Positions 5,227 through 12,181 are shown, numbered from the stretch's first letter. The stretch: DNA of 12,181 nucleotides from Actinomycetes bacterium (GCA_021823045.1 JAKAPB010000021.1:1-12181), one strand, 5' to 3'. Numbers and translations are program-made. Notes: a model not told the origin generated them from the letters alone.

Positions 5227-8200
5227 ATGCTTCAAGCTCCATTAGTTGTCACGGTTGTGGTGGCTCATGACCCCGGGGAGTGGTTTGACGAGTGCCTAGT
5301 CTCACTAGCGCACTCTAACTACCCTAATCTCGAATTTATAGTTGTGGACAATGCGAGCACGGTCCCATTGAGCGGGAGGGTCGAAAGCTACCTGCCTGCC
5401 GCAAAACTGCTGAGAATAGAAGAAGACGAAGGCTTCGCCACGGCCTGTAACTCTGCCGTGCTTGAAGTAACTGGTGCCACGCACCTGGTCTTTTGTCACG
5501 ACGACGTAGCGCTAGCCCCAGACGCCATTACCGAAATGATGGAAGTAGCCTACGCCGAAAACGCAGGGATAGTTACCCCGAAAATCGTGGTATGGGATTC
5601 GCCAAGACAGATACTCCAGCTGGGCCTAGACCTGGATAGGACCGGAGCGGTAGCGGCGCGAGTAGACGTGGGCGACCTAGATCAGGCGCAGTATGACCAG
5701 GTGGAGGAGGTCTTTGTCGCCCCTGGAGGGTGCTTTCTCATTCGTAAAGACCTCTTCGACGCCATGGAGGGCTTCGACGAGAAGATAAGGATCTTCTACG
5801 AGGATGTCGACCTGTCCTGGAGGGCACACCTTCTCGGAGCTCGGGTAGTCACCGCTCCTTCCGCTAAGGTTCGGCACCTTCTGGTAGCTTCGCATGCACC
5901 GCACTTGCCGAGGCGCAGACGTGCTGGACGCTTTTCGAATGGGCGCAGTGGCATGGTTCATTCCCAGAGGGTCTACTATGCCCGAAAAAATCAGCTGAGG
6001 GTGTTACTCAAGGACGCCAATCCAAAACAGAGAAAGGGCCTCCTTTTACGCTTTTTAGTTTTGTCTCTGATTGAGGCGGTGTTCTTTTTGCTTACCGGGA
6101 GGCCGAAAGTCGCTGCGTCGGTCATTGCGGCGATTAGCTGGAATTATGGTCTCCGGTCGGACATCAAGTCTCAGCGGAGCTACCTGTCGTCAAAGAGCGT
6201 TTCTAGCGACCTCTACCAGGTAAATTTCATTTCGGGAAGCGCCAGGATAGCCGCCTATTTCACATCACGTAGGTCGATCAAACGACTGGAGAAATCGCTC
6301 CATATTCGGCCGCAGACCGAGACGCAGAAGGCGGCTCTACCGGAGACCCAACTGATCCAGGAGGAGTCTCAGCGAGTTTACAACCGGGCATTATCGAGGG
6401 TTGCTTCGACCTTTCTTTGGGTTGTCGCCATTGCTTTCCTAGTTGGAACCCGCTCGCTACTGTTCGGGCATGTCCCGCTACTCGGGTCGGTGGCACCAAT
6501 TCCATCTGCCGGATATCTATTCTCACACTACTTCTCGTCAAGCTACCCGACGCCTCTTTTTGGACACCAGCCCGCTCCGACTAGCTGGTTATTGTTAGGG
6601 ATATTGGACCTAGTTGTGCTTGGTGATGGTTCACTGGGATTGCACCTAATCATCTTTTTATCTCCGTGGATCGGAGCATTGGGGCTGTATAAGTTCGTTT
6701 CTGCACGGAGGGGGCGCGATTCGGCCAAAATAGCTGCGGGGCTTTTCCTTGCGCTTCCCCTGTTCTATCAGGCACTTCTCAATTCTTCATTGACGACAGT
6801 GGAAGCGTTGGCGATCACCCCTTGGGTCTTTTTCATGTTGATTCGTGCCAGAACCATGACCACTAATTCGCGGCGCCAGATGAGGAGGACCCATTTGGCC
6901 GCTGGCCTCATGCTTGGCATAGCAGGTGCCATCTCTCCTTCGTTATGGCTAGTGATCGTCATCTCGGTATTGCTCCTGGCGGCTCCGCTGCTAATGAGTC
7001 GGGGGAAGACTTATTTAATTGGCAGTTTAAGGACCATTGGGATAGTTTCGCTGGTCTCCTTTTTGCTCAATATGCCTTGGTCGGTTGACCTACTCTTGCC
7101 TGGACATCCAGCAGCTTCGATCTTTGGAGACCTCCCACCTGCAGACGTTGGAATCGCTCATATTCTTCGCTTCGCAGACGTTGGGACGAATGGGTCTTTT
7201 TTGGTAGGCGCACTGTTTCTCTTCGCCGCTTTGACCCCGCTCATTTCGAAGGGCCGGAGGGCTACCGAAGCTTCGGTGATGTTGATGGAACTTTGCCTCT
7301 TGGTGCTTTTAGGACTTTTAAGCTCCATGGGCGTTCTTGGCGTAACTCCGATTTCGTTGTCCCTCATAGAGGTAGTAGCCGGAGTGATCCTACTCGACCT
7401 CGTTAGCATAGGTATCCAGGCTACGGTCGTGGATCTTAGGGCCTACTCTTTAGGCCTTCGCCAGCCGCTTACTGTGGTGCTAATAGCCTCCATAATTGCA
7501 GGTGTAGTGTTTGTCGCTCCGGGAATTCTTGGCGGATCTATGGGGTTGGCTTCCCGGGGGTACGCTACGAGCGTCTCATTTCTGCCGGAACTATCGACGA
7601 GTACCGATGTCTTGTGGCTCGGATCACCGACGAATCTGCCGGTCGGATCGTTTCGCCTCGCTACGGGCTTAGCGCTCACAGTCCTGCCTTCGAGCGGGGT
7701 GAATCAGGCGTCTCAGAGTGTTCCACCGCGCGTCGGCGGCCTCACGGCTATAGAGAGTGCGGTAGAGTCGGCAATATCTGGAGATGAGGTCAATCTTGGA
7801 TCTGTACTGGCTGCGAATGGCGTCGGTTATGTCGTGATTCCTCAAGGGATCGGTCGAGCGCAGTACTTCTTAGGCAGCGACCTCGATCTGGTGCTCGAGC
7901 GCCAACTGGACCTGAAACAGTTGCTGGTCGACCCTACTCTTGTCGCTTTCCAAGTCGTTCCAAAAGTCAAACACACTATTGAATCGGGCAACAATTCCCC
8001 GTTTTTGAACCTTATCTACTACTTTGGGATTCTGGGGCAGATGCTCGTCCTAGGGCTTGTCTTGTTGGCTCTCTTTCGCAAGCGCTCATTTCTGCTCGAC
8101 GCCGACGGTGAGGCGATGGTTAAGGGTATTATCCGTCATTTCGGTTTCAATAGGCTCAGAGGTGCGGCCGACGGAGCTAGAGGTACGCATGGGTCAGGAC

Positions 8201-8325
8201 TATCTAAATCGCCGCTAGGGCAAGGCCCAGAAAGATCTTCTCAGGTGCTCCAGGCCACGCTGCCAGGGAATGACGATCCTACTGAAGTCGATCTTTTGAG
8301 AAGCTCGATGGACTCAGATGGCTGA
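5227..8325 (+). CDS. Large membrane glycosyltransferase: GT2 domain fused to a multi-spanning region
   Basis: A 1032-residue two-part protein. Residues 6-265 form a family 2 glycosyltransferase (GT-A fold): VVTVVVAHDPGEWFDECL at the start, IVVDNAST (38-45), EGFATACN (68-75), a DXD-like HDDV (91-94), APGGCFLIRK (165-174) and the acceptor-site EDVDLSWR (192-199). They end in YYARKNQLR, as in rhamnosyltransferase-like GT2 enzymes. One apolar segment follows at 272-305. About ten more apolar segments lie between 394 and 768, then a roughly 150-residue probably external region (770-925), a last membrane helix (928-950) and a polar, glycine/serine-rich cytoplasmic tail. It should take a nucleotide sugar in the cytoplasm, with the membrane part possibly handling a lipid-linked acceptor or its transfer; that role is inferred. 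It begins a new transcription unit at ATG 5227 and precedes the DUF5719-like gene by 39 bases. Similar long GT2 proteins beside cofD are, from memory, known in actinobacteria. Confidence 0.88.
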   Translation: MLQAPLVVTVVVAHDPGEWFDECLVSLAHSNYPNLEFIVVDNASTVPLSGRVESYLPAAKLLRIEEDEGFATACNSAVLEVTGATHLVFCHDDVALAPDAITEMMEVAYAENAGIVTPKIVVWDSPRQILQLGLDLDRTGAVAARVDVGDLDQAQYDQVEEVFVAPGGCFLIRKDLFDAMEGFDEKIRIFYEDVDLSWRAHLLGARVVTAPSAKVRHLLVASHAPHLPRRRRAGRFSNGRSGMVHSQRVYYARKNQLRVLLKDANPKQRKGLLLRFLVLSLIEAVFFLLTGRPKVAASVIAAISWNYGLRSDIKSQRSYLSSKSVSSDLYQVNFISGSARIAAYFTSRRSIKRLEKSLHIRPQTETQKAALPETQLIQEESQRVYNRALSRVASTFLWVVAIAFLVGTRSLLFGHVPLLGSVAPIPSAGYLFSHYFSSSYPTPLFGHQPAPTSWLLLGILDLVVLGDGSLGLHLIIFLSPWIGALGLYKFVSARRGRDSAKIAAGLFLALPLFYQALLNSSLTTVEALAITPWVFFMLIRARTMTTNSRRQMRRTHLAAGLMLGIAGAISPSLWLVIVISVLLLAAPLLMSRGKTYLIGSLRTIGIVSLVSFLLNMPWSVDLLLPGHPAASIFGDLPPADVGIAHILRFADVGTNGSFLVGALFLFAALTPLISKGRRATEASVMLMELCLLVLLGLLSSMGVLGVTPISLSLIEVVAGVILLDLVSIGIQATVVDLRAYSLGLRQPLTVVLIASIIAGVVFVAPGILGGSMGLASRGYATSVSFLPELSTSTDVLWLGSPTNLPVGSFRLATGLALTVLPSSGVNQASQSVPPRVGGLTAIESAVESAISGDEVNLGSVLAANGVGYVVIPQGIGRAQYFLGSDLDLVLERQLDLKQLLVDPTLVAFQVVPKVKHTIESGNNSPFLNLIYYFGILGQMLVLGLVLLALFRKRSFLLDADGEAMVKGIIRHFGFNRLRGAADGARGTHGSGLSKSPLGQGPERSSQVLQATLPGNDDPTEVDLLRSSMDSDG

Positions 8326-8364
8326 CTCGAACGATAGAATCAGCCGTCCCGGTCTAGGCGATTA

Positions 8365-9915
8365 GTGGTGGTGAAGCTGAAAAGTAAAAAGAACTCTCTA
8401 AGGAGCGAACGAACCACCTGGGCGATGGTCATAGTGTCGGTGCTGATTATCGCTATGGGCTTCGGGATTCAAAGGCTGGTGGTAAATAGGGTCAATTCTC
8501 TGCAAACTTTCTCGCTAGCTGGCTCACCGCTCGGTCCGGCGGGCTTATCAATCCCAGCGCTAAACAGAGGTGGTTCGACTTCTAGCTGGTACTGTGTCTG
8601 GCCAAACCCGACTGGCCAGACTTCGGCGGGCCAAATCGAATTTATAAATTTCGCTCGTCAGAAATCTGAACTTAAGCTGTTCTACAAGGGGGCTACGAAG
8701 GCAATTTCTAAGGTAGCGGTTTCGGGTAATTCAATCGACAAAATGAGTATTAGCTCCTTCTCAAATGCAAACGCTGGTGGGGTTGGAGTCGTAGCAAATG
8801 GTGGCGAAGTTGCGGTGGCGGTTGAACTGTCCACGCCTCAAGGTACGGTAGCAGCGCCCTGCCAAGCAACCCCCGGTTTTTACTGGGTGTTGCAGGATGG
8901 GGCGACCACTCAAGGCACCCACTTCAACGTGGCAATTTTTAATCCCCTCCAGACCACCGCAGTACTCGATATCAGGCTTTTATCCCCGTCTGGAATCACC
9001 GACCTTGGAACACTGCAAGGAGTTGTCGTTCGGCCTGGCGGGACATTCGGCGTCGACTTATCGAGGCAATTCCCCGATCATCAAAATGTCGTAGTAGAAG
9101 TTAGGGCTAGGTCTGGAAGCATCGTAGTCTCTGGGCTAAGCGAGACCCAGTCGTCGACAGGTGTCGGTGCTTCGTTGCTGCTCGGGGTGGACAGACCGTC
9201 CTCCCAGTGGTATATCCCGAACTTAACTAACTCGCCTGGGGTGTCGACCAAACTGGTGATCTTTAATCCTTCTACTTCGATCGCCAGTGCAAATGTAGCC
9301 GTACTCGGTTCCTTGGGAAAGGTCGGCTTGCTTTCAGGTACCGGCGCAGGCGGAAGCCATTTTTCCCAGACCATCCAACCCCAATCCTTTAGCGTCGTTG
9401 ATCTGTCCTCTTCTACGGCCCTCCCCCAGGCCTCGGCTTATGGAGTTTCTGTGAGTGATACGGGTGTCGGACTCGTCGTTTCGGCGGACGTCGTGGCACC
9501 GGTCGCCGATCAGGCGTCTTCAAGCTACTCAGAACCCGGCTATTCGGTCCCCGCTAAACAGTGGATCACCCTTCAGGGGGAATTACCGAGTGGATCTGGA
9601 CTCGCTATTCAAGATGCCGCTGGAGCCCGCAATGGGGGGAGCTATTCACTAACGCAGATAAGCGCCAGCAACTTTCCTCCAACGGCCGTTCTGCCATTGG
9701 AGACCAAGTCAAATGTCGGGAAAGCGGGTTCATCAAAGCAGGTGGTTCATGGAGAGATATCTCTACTAAAAGGGCAGATCACTCTTCTACCTATATCCGC
9801 TCAGGGTACTATTGCGGTCAATGTGCAGCTGAGCGATCCGGCAATTGTGGTGCCGATTTCACAGGGAGGCATCGGTTCTCAGCAAGTATCGATGACTTTT
9901 CCTGTTAGAGGGTGA
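8365..9915 (+). CDS. DUF5719-like membrane-anchored extracytoplasmic repeat protein
   Basis: A 516-residue protein with a basic N-terminus (KLKSKKNSLRSERTTW), one membrane anchor at about 19-36 without an obvious signal peptidase site, and a long Gly/Ser/Val-rich beta-type exterior. Four units begin with a tryptophan motif: SSWYCVWPN (W75), GFYWVLQ (W174), SQWYIPN (W282) and KQWITLQ (W400). The second and third continue with a matching VAIFNP/LVIFNP, a RPGG/QPQS step and a VDLS strand. The only cysteines, 77 and 166, could form one disulfide. This pattern and the position after the large GT2 gene fit the actinobacterial DUF5719 family, whose function is unknown; I assign it by recall, not by search. 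A structural or glycan-binding partner of the GT2 protein is an inference. Three consecutive GTG codons (8365, 8368, 8371) compete as start; AGG at 8356-8358 favours the first. Confidence 0.75.
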   Translation: MVVKLKSKKNSLRSERTTWAMVIVSVLIIAMGFGIQRLVVNRVNSLQTFSLAGSPLGPAGLSIPALNRGGSTSSWYCVWPNPTGQTSAGQIEFINFARQKSELKLFYKGATKAISKVAVSGNSIDKMSISSFSNANAGGVGVVANGGEVAVAVELSTPQGTVAAPCQATPGFYWVLQDGATTQGTHFNVAIFNPLQTTAVLDIRLLSPSGITDLGTLQGVVVRPGGTFGVDLSRQFPDHQNVVVEVRARSGSIVVSGLSETQSSTGVGASLLLGVDRPSSQWYIPNLTNSPGVSTKLVIFNPSTSIASANVAVLGSLGKVGLLSGTGAGGSHFSQTIQPQSFSVVDLSSSTALPQASAYGVSVSDTGVGLVVSADVVAPVADQASSSYSEPGYSVPAKQWITLQGELPSGSGLAIQDAAGARNGGSYSLTQISASNFPPTAVLPLETKSNVGKAGSSKQVVHGEISLLKGQITLLPISAQGTIAVNVQLSDPAIVVPISQGGIGSQQVSMTFPVRG

Positions 9916-9936
9916 CCCTGTCGTAGCGGGGTCTTT
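9914..9936 (+). terminator. Weak hairpin terminator after the DUF5719-like gene
   Basis: GACCCT (9914-9919, overlapping the stop codon) pairs with GGGGTC (9928-9933) across an eight-base loop and is followed by TTT. The stem is six pairs including one G-T, and the T-run is short, so termination would be partial. Confidence 0.4.
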
Positions 9937-9940
9937 GGGC

Positions 9941-9946
9941 TAACAT
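9941..9946 (+). promoter_or_regulatory. -10 box of the F420-type oxidoreductase gene
   Basis: TAACAT lies seven bases before the ATG at 9954, again predicting a leaderless or nearly leaderless transcript; no Shine-Dalgarno is present before this start. The -35 region is not recognisable. Confidence 0.45.
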
Positions 9947-9953
9947 CTAGCTC

Positions 9954-10919
9954 ATGGCGAGTTACGGACTTACGATTCCATTGAATGAGATTCCTTTGTC
10001 GGGGCATAAAGAGTTTCTAAAGGAAGCACAGGGTCTCGGTTATCGTGAGTTGTGGTCTGCTGAAACCGCTGGTTATGACGCATTTTCCCCGCTCGTCTTG
10101 GCTTCGGACTGGCTTCCAGAGATGAGGATAGGCACGGCTATTGTGCCAGCATTTACCCGCGGGCCGGCGACTTTAGCCATGTCGGCGGCCACTTTAGCCA
10201 ACCTTGCGCCTGGTCGCTTTACCCTGGGCGTGGGTGCCTCGTCTAACGTTATCGTGAAGTCTTGGAATGGAATTGACTTTGATCGGCCCTACCAAAGGAC
10301 TAGAGACCTTGTCAGGTTTCTCAAGCTGGCGATGGAGGGGGAAAAGGTGACCCAGTCCTTTGAGACCTTCGAAGTAGATGGTTTCCGTTTGACTAATCCT
10401 CCGGCTAAGGCCCCAGAAATTCTCATAGCCGCACTTAGGGAGCAGATGCTCAAGATGGCAGGGCGGGAGGCCGATGGAGCGATCATTAATTGGCTTTCTT
10501 CGACGGACGCAAAAAGGGTAGTCCCCTTGGTTGGAAAAGATAAGAAAGTAGTAGCACGGGTCTTTGTCGCCCCGAGCGAGGACGACCGGGCTGTTCGAAG
10601 CGCAGCACGCTTTGCAATAGCCGCCTACCTAAACGTTCCGGTCTACCGCGAGTTTCACAGATGGCTTGGAAGAGGGGAGTCCCTCAGGGCGATGTGGGAA
10701 GCATGGGAGTCAGGGGATAGAAAAGCAGCGGTTGCGGCGATACCTGACGAGGTGGTCGACGACCTAGTCGTACATGGAGCGCCCGACGATTGTCGACGCA
10801 AGATCGAGGCTTACTTCGCTGCTGGCGTCGACGTTGTAGCCGTAGCGGTGCTGCCCTATGGAATATCCGAGGTCGAAGGTGTAAGAGCTCTCTCCCCGAA
10901 AGATGGCGCCATTTTGTGA
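9954..10919 (+). CDS. Luciferase-like (LLM class) F420-dependent oxidoreductase
   Basis: A 321-residue TIM-barrel flavin/deazaflavin enzyme, typical length for the actinobacterial LLM class. Signatures are the N-terminal MASYGLTIPLNEIP strand, a GYRELWSAETAGYDAFSP segment (29-46), IGTAIVPAFTRGPATLAMSA (59-78), LANLAPGRFTLGVGASSN (81-98) with the glycine-rich cofactor-phosphate region, and FDRPYQRTRDLVRFL (109-123). The C-terminal HGAPDDCRRKIEAYFAAGVD motif is also typical. Such enzymes transfer hydride between reduced F420 and small organic substrates in the cytoplasm. F420 rather than FMN is favoured by family resemblance and by cofD in the same window; the substrate is unknown. It has its own leaderless-type promoter behind a weak terminator, so it is probably not functionally part of the glycan unit. 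It converges on zapE with a 76-bp gap. Confidence 0.85.
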   Translation: MASYGLTIPLNEIPLSGHKEFLKEAQGLGYRELWSAETAGYDAFSPLVLASDWLPEMRIGTAIVPAFTRGPATLAMSAATLANLAPGRFTLGVGASSNVIVKSWNGIDFDRPYQRTRDLVRFLKLAMEGEKVTQSFETFEVDGFRLTNPPAKAPEILIAALREQMLKMAGREADGAIINWLSSTDAKRVVPLVGKDKKVVARVFVAPSEDDRAVRSAARFAIAAYLNVPVYREFHRWLGRGESLRAMWEAWESGDRKAAVAAIPDEVVDDLVVHGAPDDCRRKIEAYFAAGVDVVAVAVLPYGISEVEGVRALSPKDGAIL

Positions 10920-10995
10920 TGCCAGCTAATATCGGGATCTGCTCGAGACGCCCGGTAAGCGGTCGATATCGACGATCTGGACCAAAGAGCGCCAG
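10920..10995. other. Convergent intergenic spacer with a 12-bp palindrome
   Basis: This spacer separates the 3' ends of the oxidoreductase and zapE. It contains the perfect palindrome GTCGATATCGAC (10962-10973) and a short CTGG/CCAG inverted repeat (10977-10995) ending at the zapE stop. No stem with a T-run is visible on either strand, so termination may be factor-dependent. Confidence 0.4.
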
Positions 10996-12009
10996 TTAGT
11001 TTGAAAGAGCGGCTAGGCGAGAGAGCGTGCGGCCGTACTTTTTTCGGAAACCCCCGCGCATAAACGACGCTGGGTAGAGCTCCTCAAGTGAACATCCAGA
11101 GTAGGCGAAGAGAATTTCGAGCTCGTACATCCTGTCTACTAACGCTACGAAGCGAAGCGCCGCAGCTTGGTCTCGAAATGGCTTCATTGCGCTAATACCC
11201 ACGGCGTCTATCCCTGACAAAAGGGATCGGTATCTTGTCGGATGGTACTTAAGAAGTAGCTCAAGGAGCTGTTCAAAGTCATCGAGGCTCGAGTTCGGCA
11301 TTTTATTGGCCCACTCTAATAGCTCCTCGTCGCTACGATTTGGTAGCGTGAAGTCGAAGACCCGCTTTCGGTAATCGGGCCCATCGATCCGGACCGTTAG
11401 GAAGTGATCCTTCAAACCTTGGATCTCTCGCAAGAAGTCTTCTGCTGCGAATCGGCCCTCGCCGAGCTTCTCTGGAAGGGTGTTCGAAGTTGCGGCCAGT
11501 CTCACACCTTCCGAGACGAGCCTGTTGCAGAGATTAGACACCAATACCGTGTCACCTGGGTCGTCTAGTTCGAATTCGTCGATGCATAAGAGATTGAGCT
11601 TCGATAGGAGCTTGAAAGAAGGATCGAAACCCAATGCTCCGACGAAATAGGTCAAGTCACTAAAACTCGTGTATGACTTGGAGCCTGATGCCTCGGTGTA
11701 GATCGACACCAACAGGTGAGTCTTGCCGACGCCAAAGCCGCCGTCTAAATAGATCCCCGGACGATGTTGCTCAGACTCGACCTGACGGATCCTTGGCAAC
11801 CTGAATCGCCCGGTCTCTCTTTCTGAGGTGGAGTTGAGGTGTGAAAAGCTCTGGGCAGTTTCTTTAGCAACCTGTTGGCTCGGAAATTCATTCGATGGCG
11901 CATAGTTCGAGAAGCTAGCCCTGGAGAATCTCGGAGGAGGTACCATCTGGCTAAGCAACAGTTCTGGTTCAAAACTAGGATTGCGACTAAAAAGGGATAT
12001 TGGGTGCAT
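10996..12009 (-). CDS. zapE: AFG1-like ATPase, cell division protein ZapE family
   Basis: A 337-residue P-loop ATPase, the usual size for the ZapE/AFG1 family. The N-terminal signature LLLSQMVPPPRFSRASFSNY (17-36) precedes the nucleotide site. Visible are Walker A GGFGVGKT (90-97), Walker B LLCIDEFELDD (140-150, acidic pair D144/E145), the sensor-1 strand LAATSNTLPEKLGEGRF (171-187, N176) and DFLREIQGL with the later DYRKR (212-216). In Escherichia coli ZapE associates with the division ring, and the mitochondrial relative AFG1/LACE1 handles membrane protein turnover; the actinobacterial role is not settled. The ATG at 12009 is chosen because a TATCTT box lies at -12 to -7 and the N-terminus aligns with remembered mycobacterial homologues; a later in-frame ATG at residue 22 would cut the conserved region. 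It is head to head with the reductase gene at the right edge. Confidence 0.92.
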   Translation of the reverse strand: MHPISLFSRNPSFEPELLLSQMVPPPRFSRASFSNYAPSNEFPSQQVAKETAQSFSHLNSTSERETGRFRLPRIRQVESEQHRPGIYLDGGFGVGKTHLLVSIYTEASGSKSYTSFSDLTYFVGALGFDPSFKLLSKLNLLCIDEFELDDPGDTVLVSNLCNRLVSEGVRLAATSNTLPEKLGEGRFAAEDFLREIQGLKDHFLTVRIDGPDYRKRVFDFTLPNRSDEELLEWANKMPNSSLDDFEQLLELLLKYHPTRYRSLLSGIDAVGISAMKPFRDQAAALRFVALVDRMYELEILFAYSGCSLEELYPASFMRGGFRKKYGRTLSRLAALSN

Positions 12010-12011
12010 CG

Positions 12012-12181
12012 TTGAAAGATATAGAGTACCCCGCTCAAGCGGGAAAGGGTACCTCCTCGCCCGAATCTATCGGGTTTTTCGATCTTACATCGCTGATTCG
12101 GGCCTACCCCTTCCTGGCCAGTGGTACCCTGCGGGGAAACTTCATCGTCTCGGACGATGGCTGCTTATCGGTTGAGATCGG
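12012..12181 (+). CDS. Pyrimidine reductase / RibD C-terminal-like protein, N-terminal fragment
   Basis: An open frame running off the right edge. It reads DLTSLIRAYPFLA followed by GTLRGNFIVSDDGCLSVEI, which matches the start of RibD_C/dihydrofolate-reductase-like enzymes (general pattern LYAYP then RxNFVxSLDG). Those enzymes use NAD(P)H to reduce riboflavin precursors or related pteridine-like substrates. The mycobacterial Rv2670c/Rv2671 pair, recalled from memory, has the same divergent zapE/reductase order. No ATG or GTG is available in frame; TTG at 12012 gives about 31 residues before the conserved LIRAYP, and TTG at 12000 with AGGG upstream is an alternative that would overlap zapE. 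Only about 56 codons are visible, so the family is likely and the reaction uncertain. Confidence 0.75.
   Translation, partial: MKDIEYPAQAGKGTSSPESIGFFDLTSLIRAYPFLASGTLRGNFIVSDDGCLSVEI
12016..12021 (-). promoter_or_regulatory. -10 box of a probable leaderless zapE promoter
   Basis: TATCTT on the minus strand at -12 to -7 from the zapE ATG predicts transcription starting at the start codon. It lies within the proposed first codons of the divergent reductase gene. Confidence 0.5.
12026..12052. repeat. Nested inverted repeats between zapE and the reductase gene
   Basis: GTACCC (12026-12031) is the reverse complement of GGGTAC (12047-12052), and CCCGCT (12030-12035) pairs with AGCGGG (12038-12043) across a two-base gap. 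The two pairings partly exclude one another. The site lies just upstream of the zapE -10 box, where an operator would act, and in the early coding region or leader of the reductase gene. Confidence 0.5.
12059..12103 (+). promoter_or_regulatory. Attenuator-like pair of alternative hairpins
   Basis: CCCGA (12060-12064) pairs with TCGGG (12070-12074) over a five-base loop and is followed by TTTTT (12075-12079), like a short factor-independent terminator. The same left arm, extended to GCCCGAATC (12059-12067), pairs perfectly with GATTCGGGC (12095-12103). The arrangement could act as terminator and antiterminator, but it falls inside the proposed coding sequence, so chance or coding constraint is also possible. 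Confidence 0.3.

Noticed and set aside
9561..9908. 115-codon plus-strand frame inside the DUF5719-like gene
   Set aside because: Alternative-frame shadow, rich in Ser/Gly/Arg, without a start signal.
10962..10973. GTCGATATCGAC palindrome as a terminator or regulatory site
   Set aside because: It has no loop and no T-run, and it lies between two 3' ends where an operator has no obvious target; it may be chance.
11981..12175. 64-codon plus-strand frame at the right edge
   Set aside because: It is in a different frame from the RibD_C-like reading and matches no family; the frame from 12012 carries the recognisable signature.
1..12181. CRISPR arrays, defence islands, transposons, prophage or tRNA genes
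   Set aside because: No regularly spaced repeats, transposase or integrase motifs, terminal inverted repeats or tRNA-like cloverleaf sequences were seen on either strand.

Overview
The window looks like part of an actinobacterial chromosome of moderate GC, most plausibly an Acidimicrobiia-type lineage. I infer this from gene content and gene order only: a coenzyme F420 biosynthesis gene (cofD/fbiA), an F420-type luciferase-like oxidoreductase, a large glycosyltransferase-2/membrane protein followed by a DUF5719-like protein, a ZapE-type ATPase and a divergent RibD_C-like reductase. From memory, several of these pairings also occur in Streptomyces and Mycobacterium. There are no rRNA or tRNA genes, CRISPR arrays, insertion sequences or phage genes.

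Layout. Positions 572 to 1 (minus) hold the N-terminal 190 codons of cofD, which runs off the left edge. Divergent from it is a tight plus-strand operon (649-4936): three paralogous GT4 glycosyltransferases joined by a zero-gap and then an ATGA overlap, followed 20 bp later by a short-chain sugar-nucleotide reductase of the GDP-4-keto-6-deoxymannose reductase type. A 290-bp spacer (4937-5226) holds a possible leaderless 62-residue gene on the minus strand, a bulged hairpin, and a promoter with an 11-bp perfect inverted repeat overlapping its -35 box. That promoter serves a 1032-residue GT2 plus multi-membrane protein (5227-8325) and the secreted or membrane-anchored DUF5719-like protein after it (8365-9915). 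A luciferase-like F420-dependent oxidoreductase (9954-10919) follows with its own promoter. It converges on zapE (12009-10996, minus). The right edge holds the start of a pyrimidine-reductase/RibD_C-like gene, head to head with zapE.

Function. The middle 9 kb reads as a cell-surface glycan module. Cytoplasmic GT4 enzymes and a nucleotide-6-deoxyhexose reductase would build a glycan, possibly containing D-rhamnose or another 6-deoxyhexose. The membrane GT2 protein and the anchored repeat protein would act at the membrane. The flanks are F420 and housekeeping functions. The most interesting points are the GT2/DUF5719 pair, the three GT4 genes plus reductase as a candidate deoxyhexose-polymer system, a recurrent leaderless promoter design (a TAnnnT box at or within one base of -12 to -7 from the start codon in four genes), and palindromic regulatory DNA at two sites.
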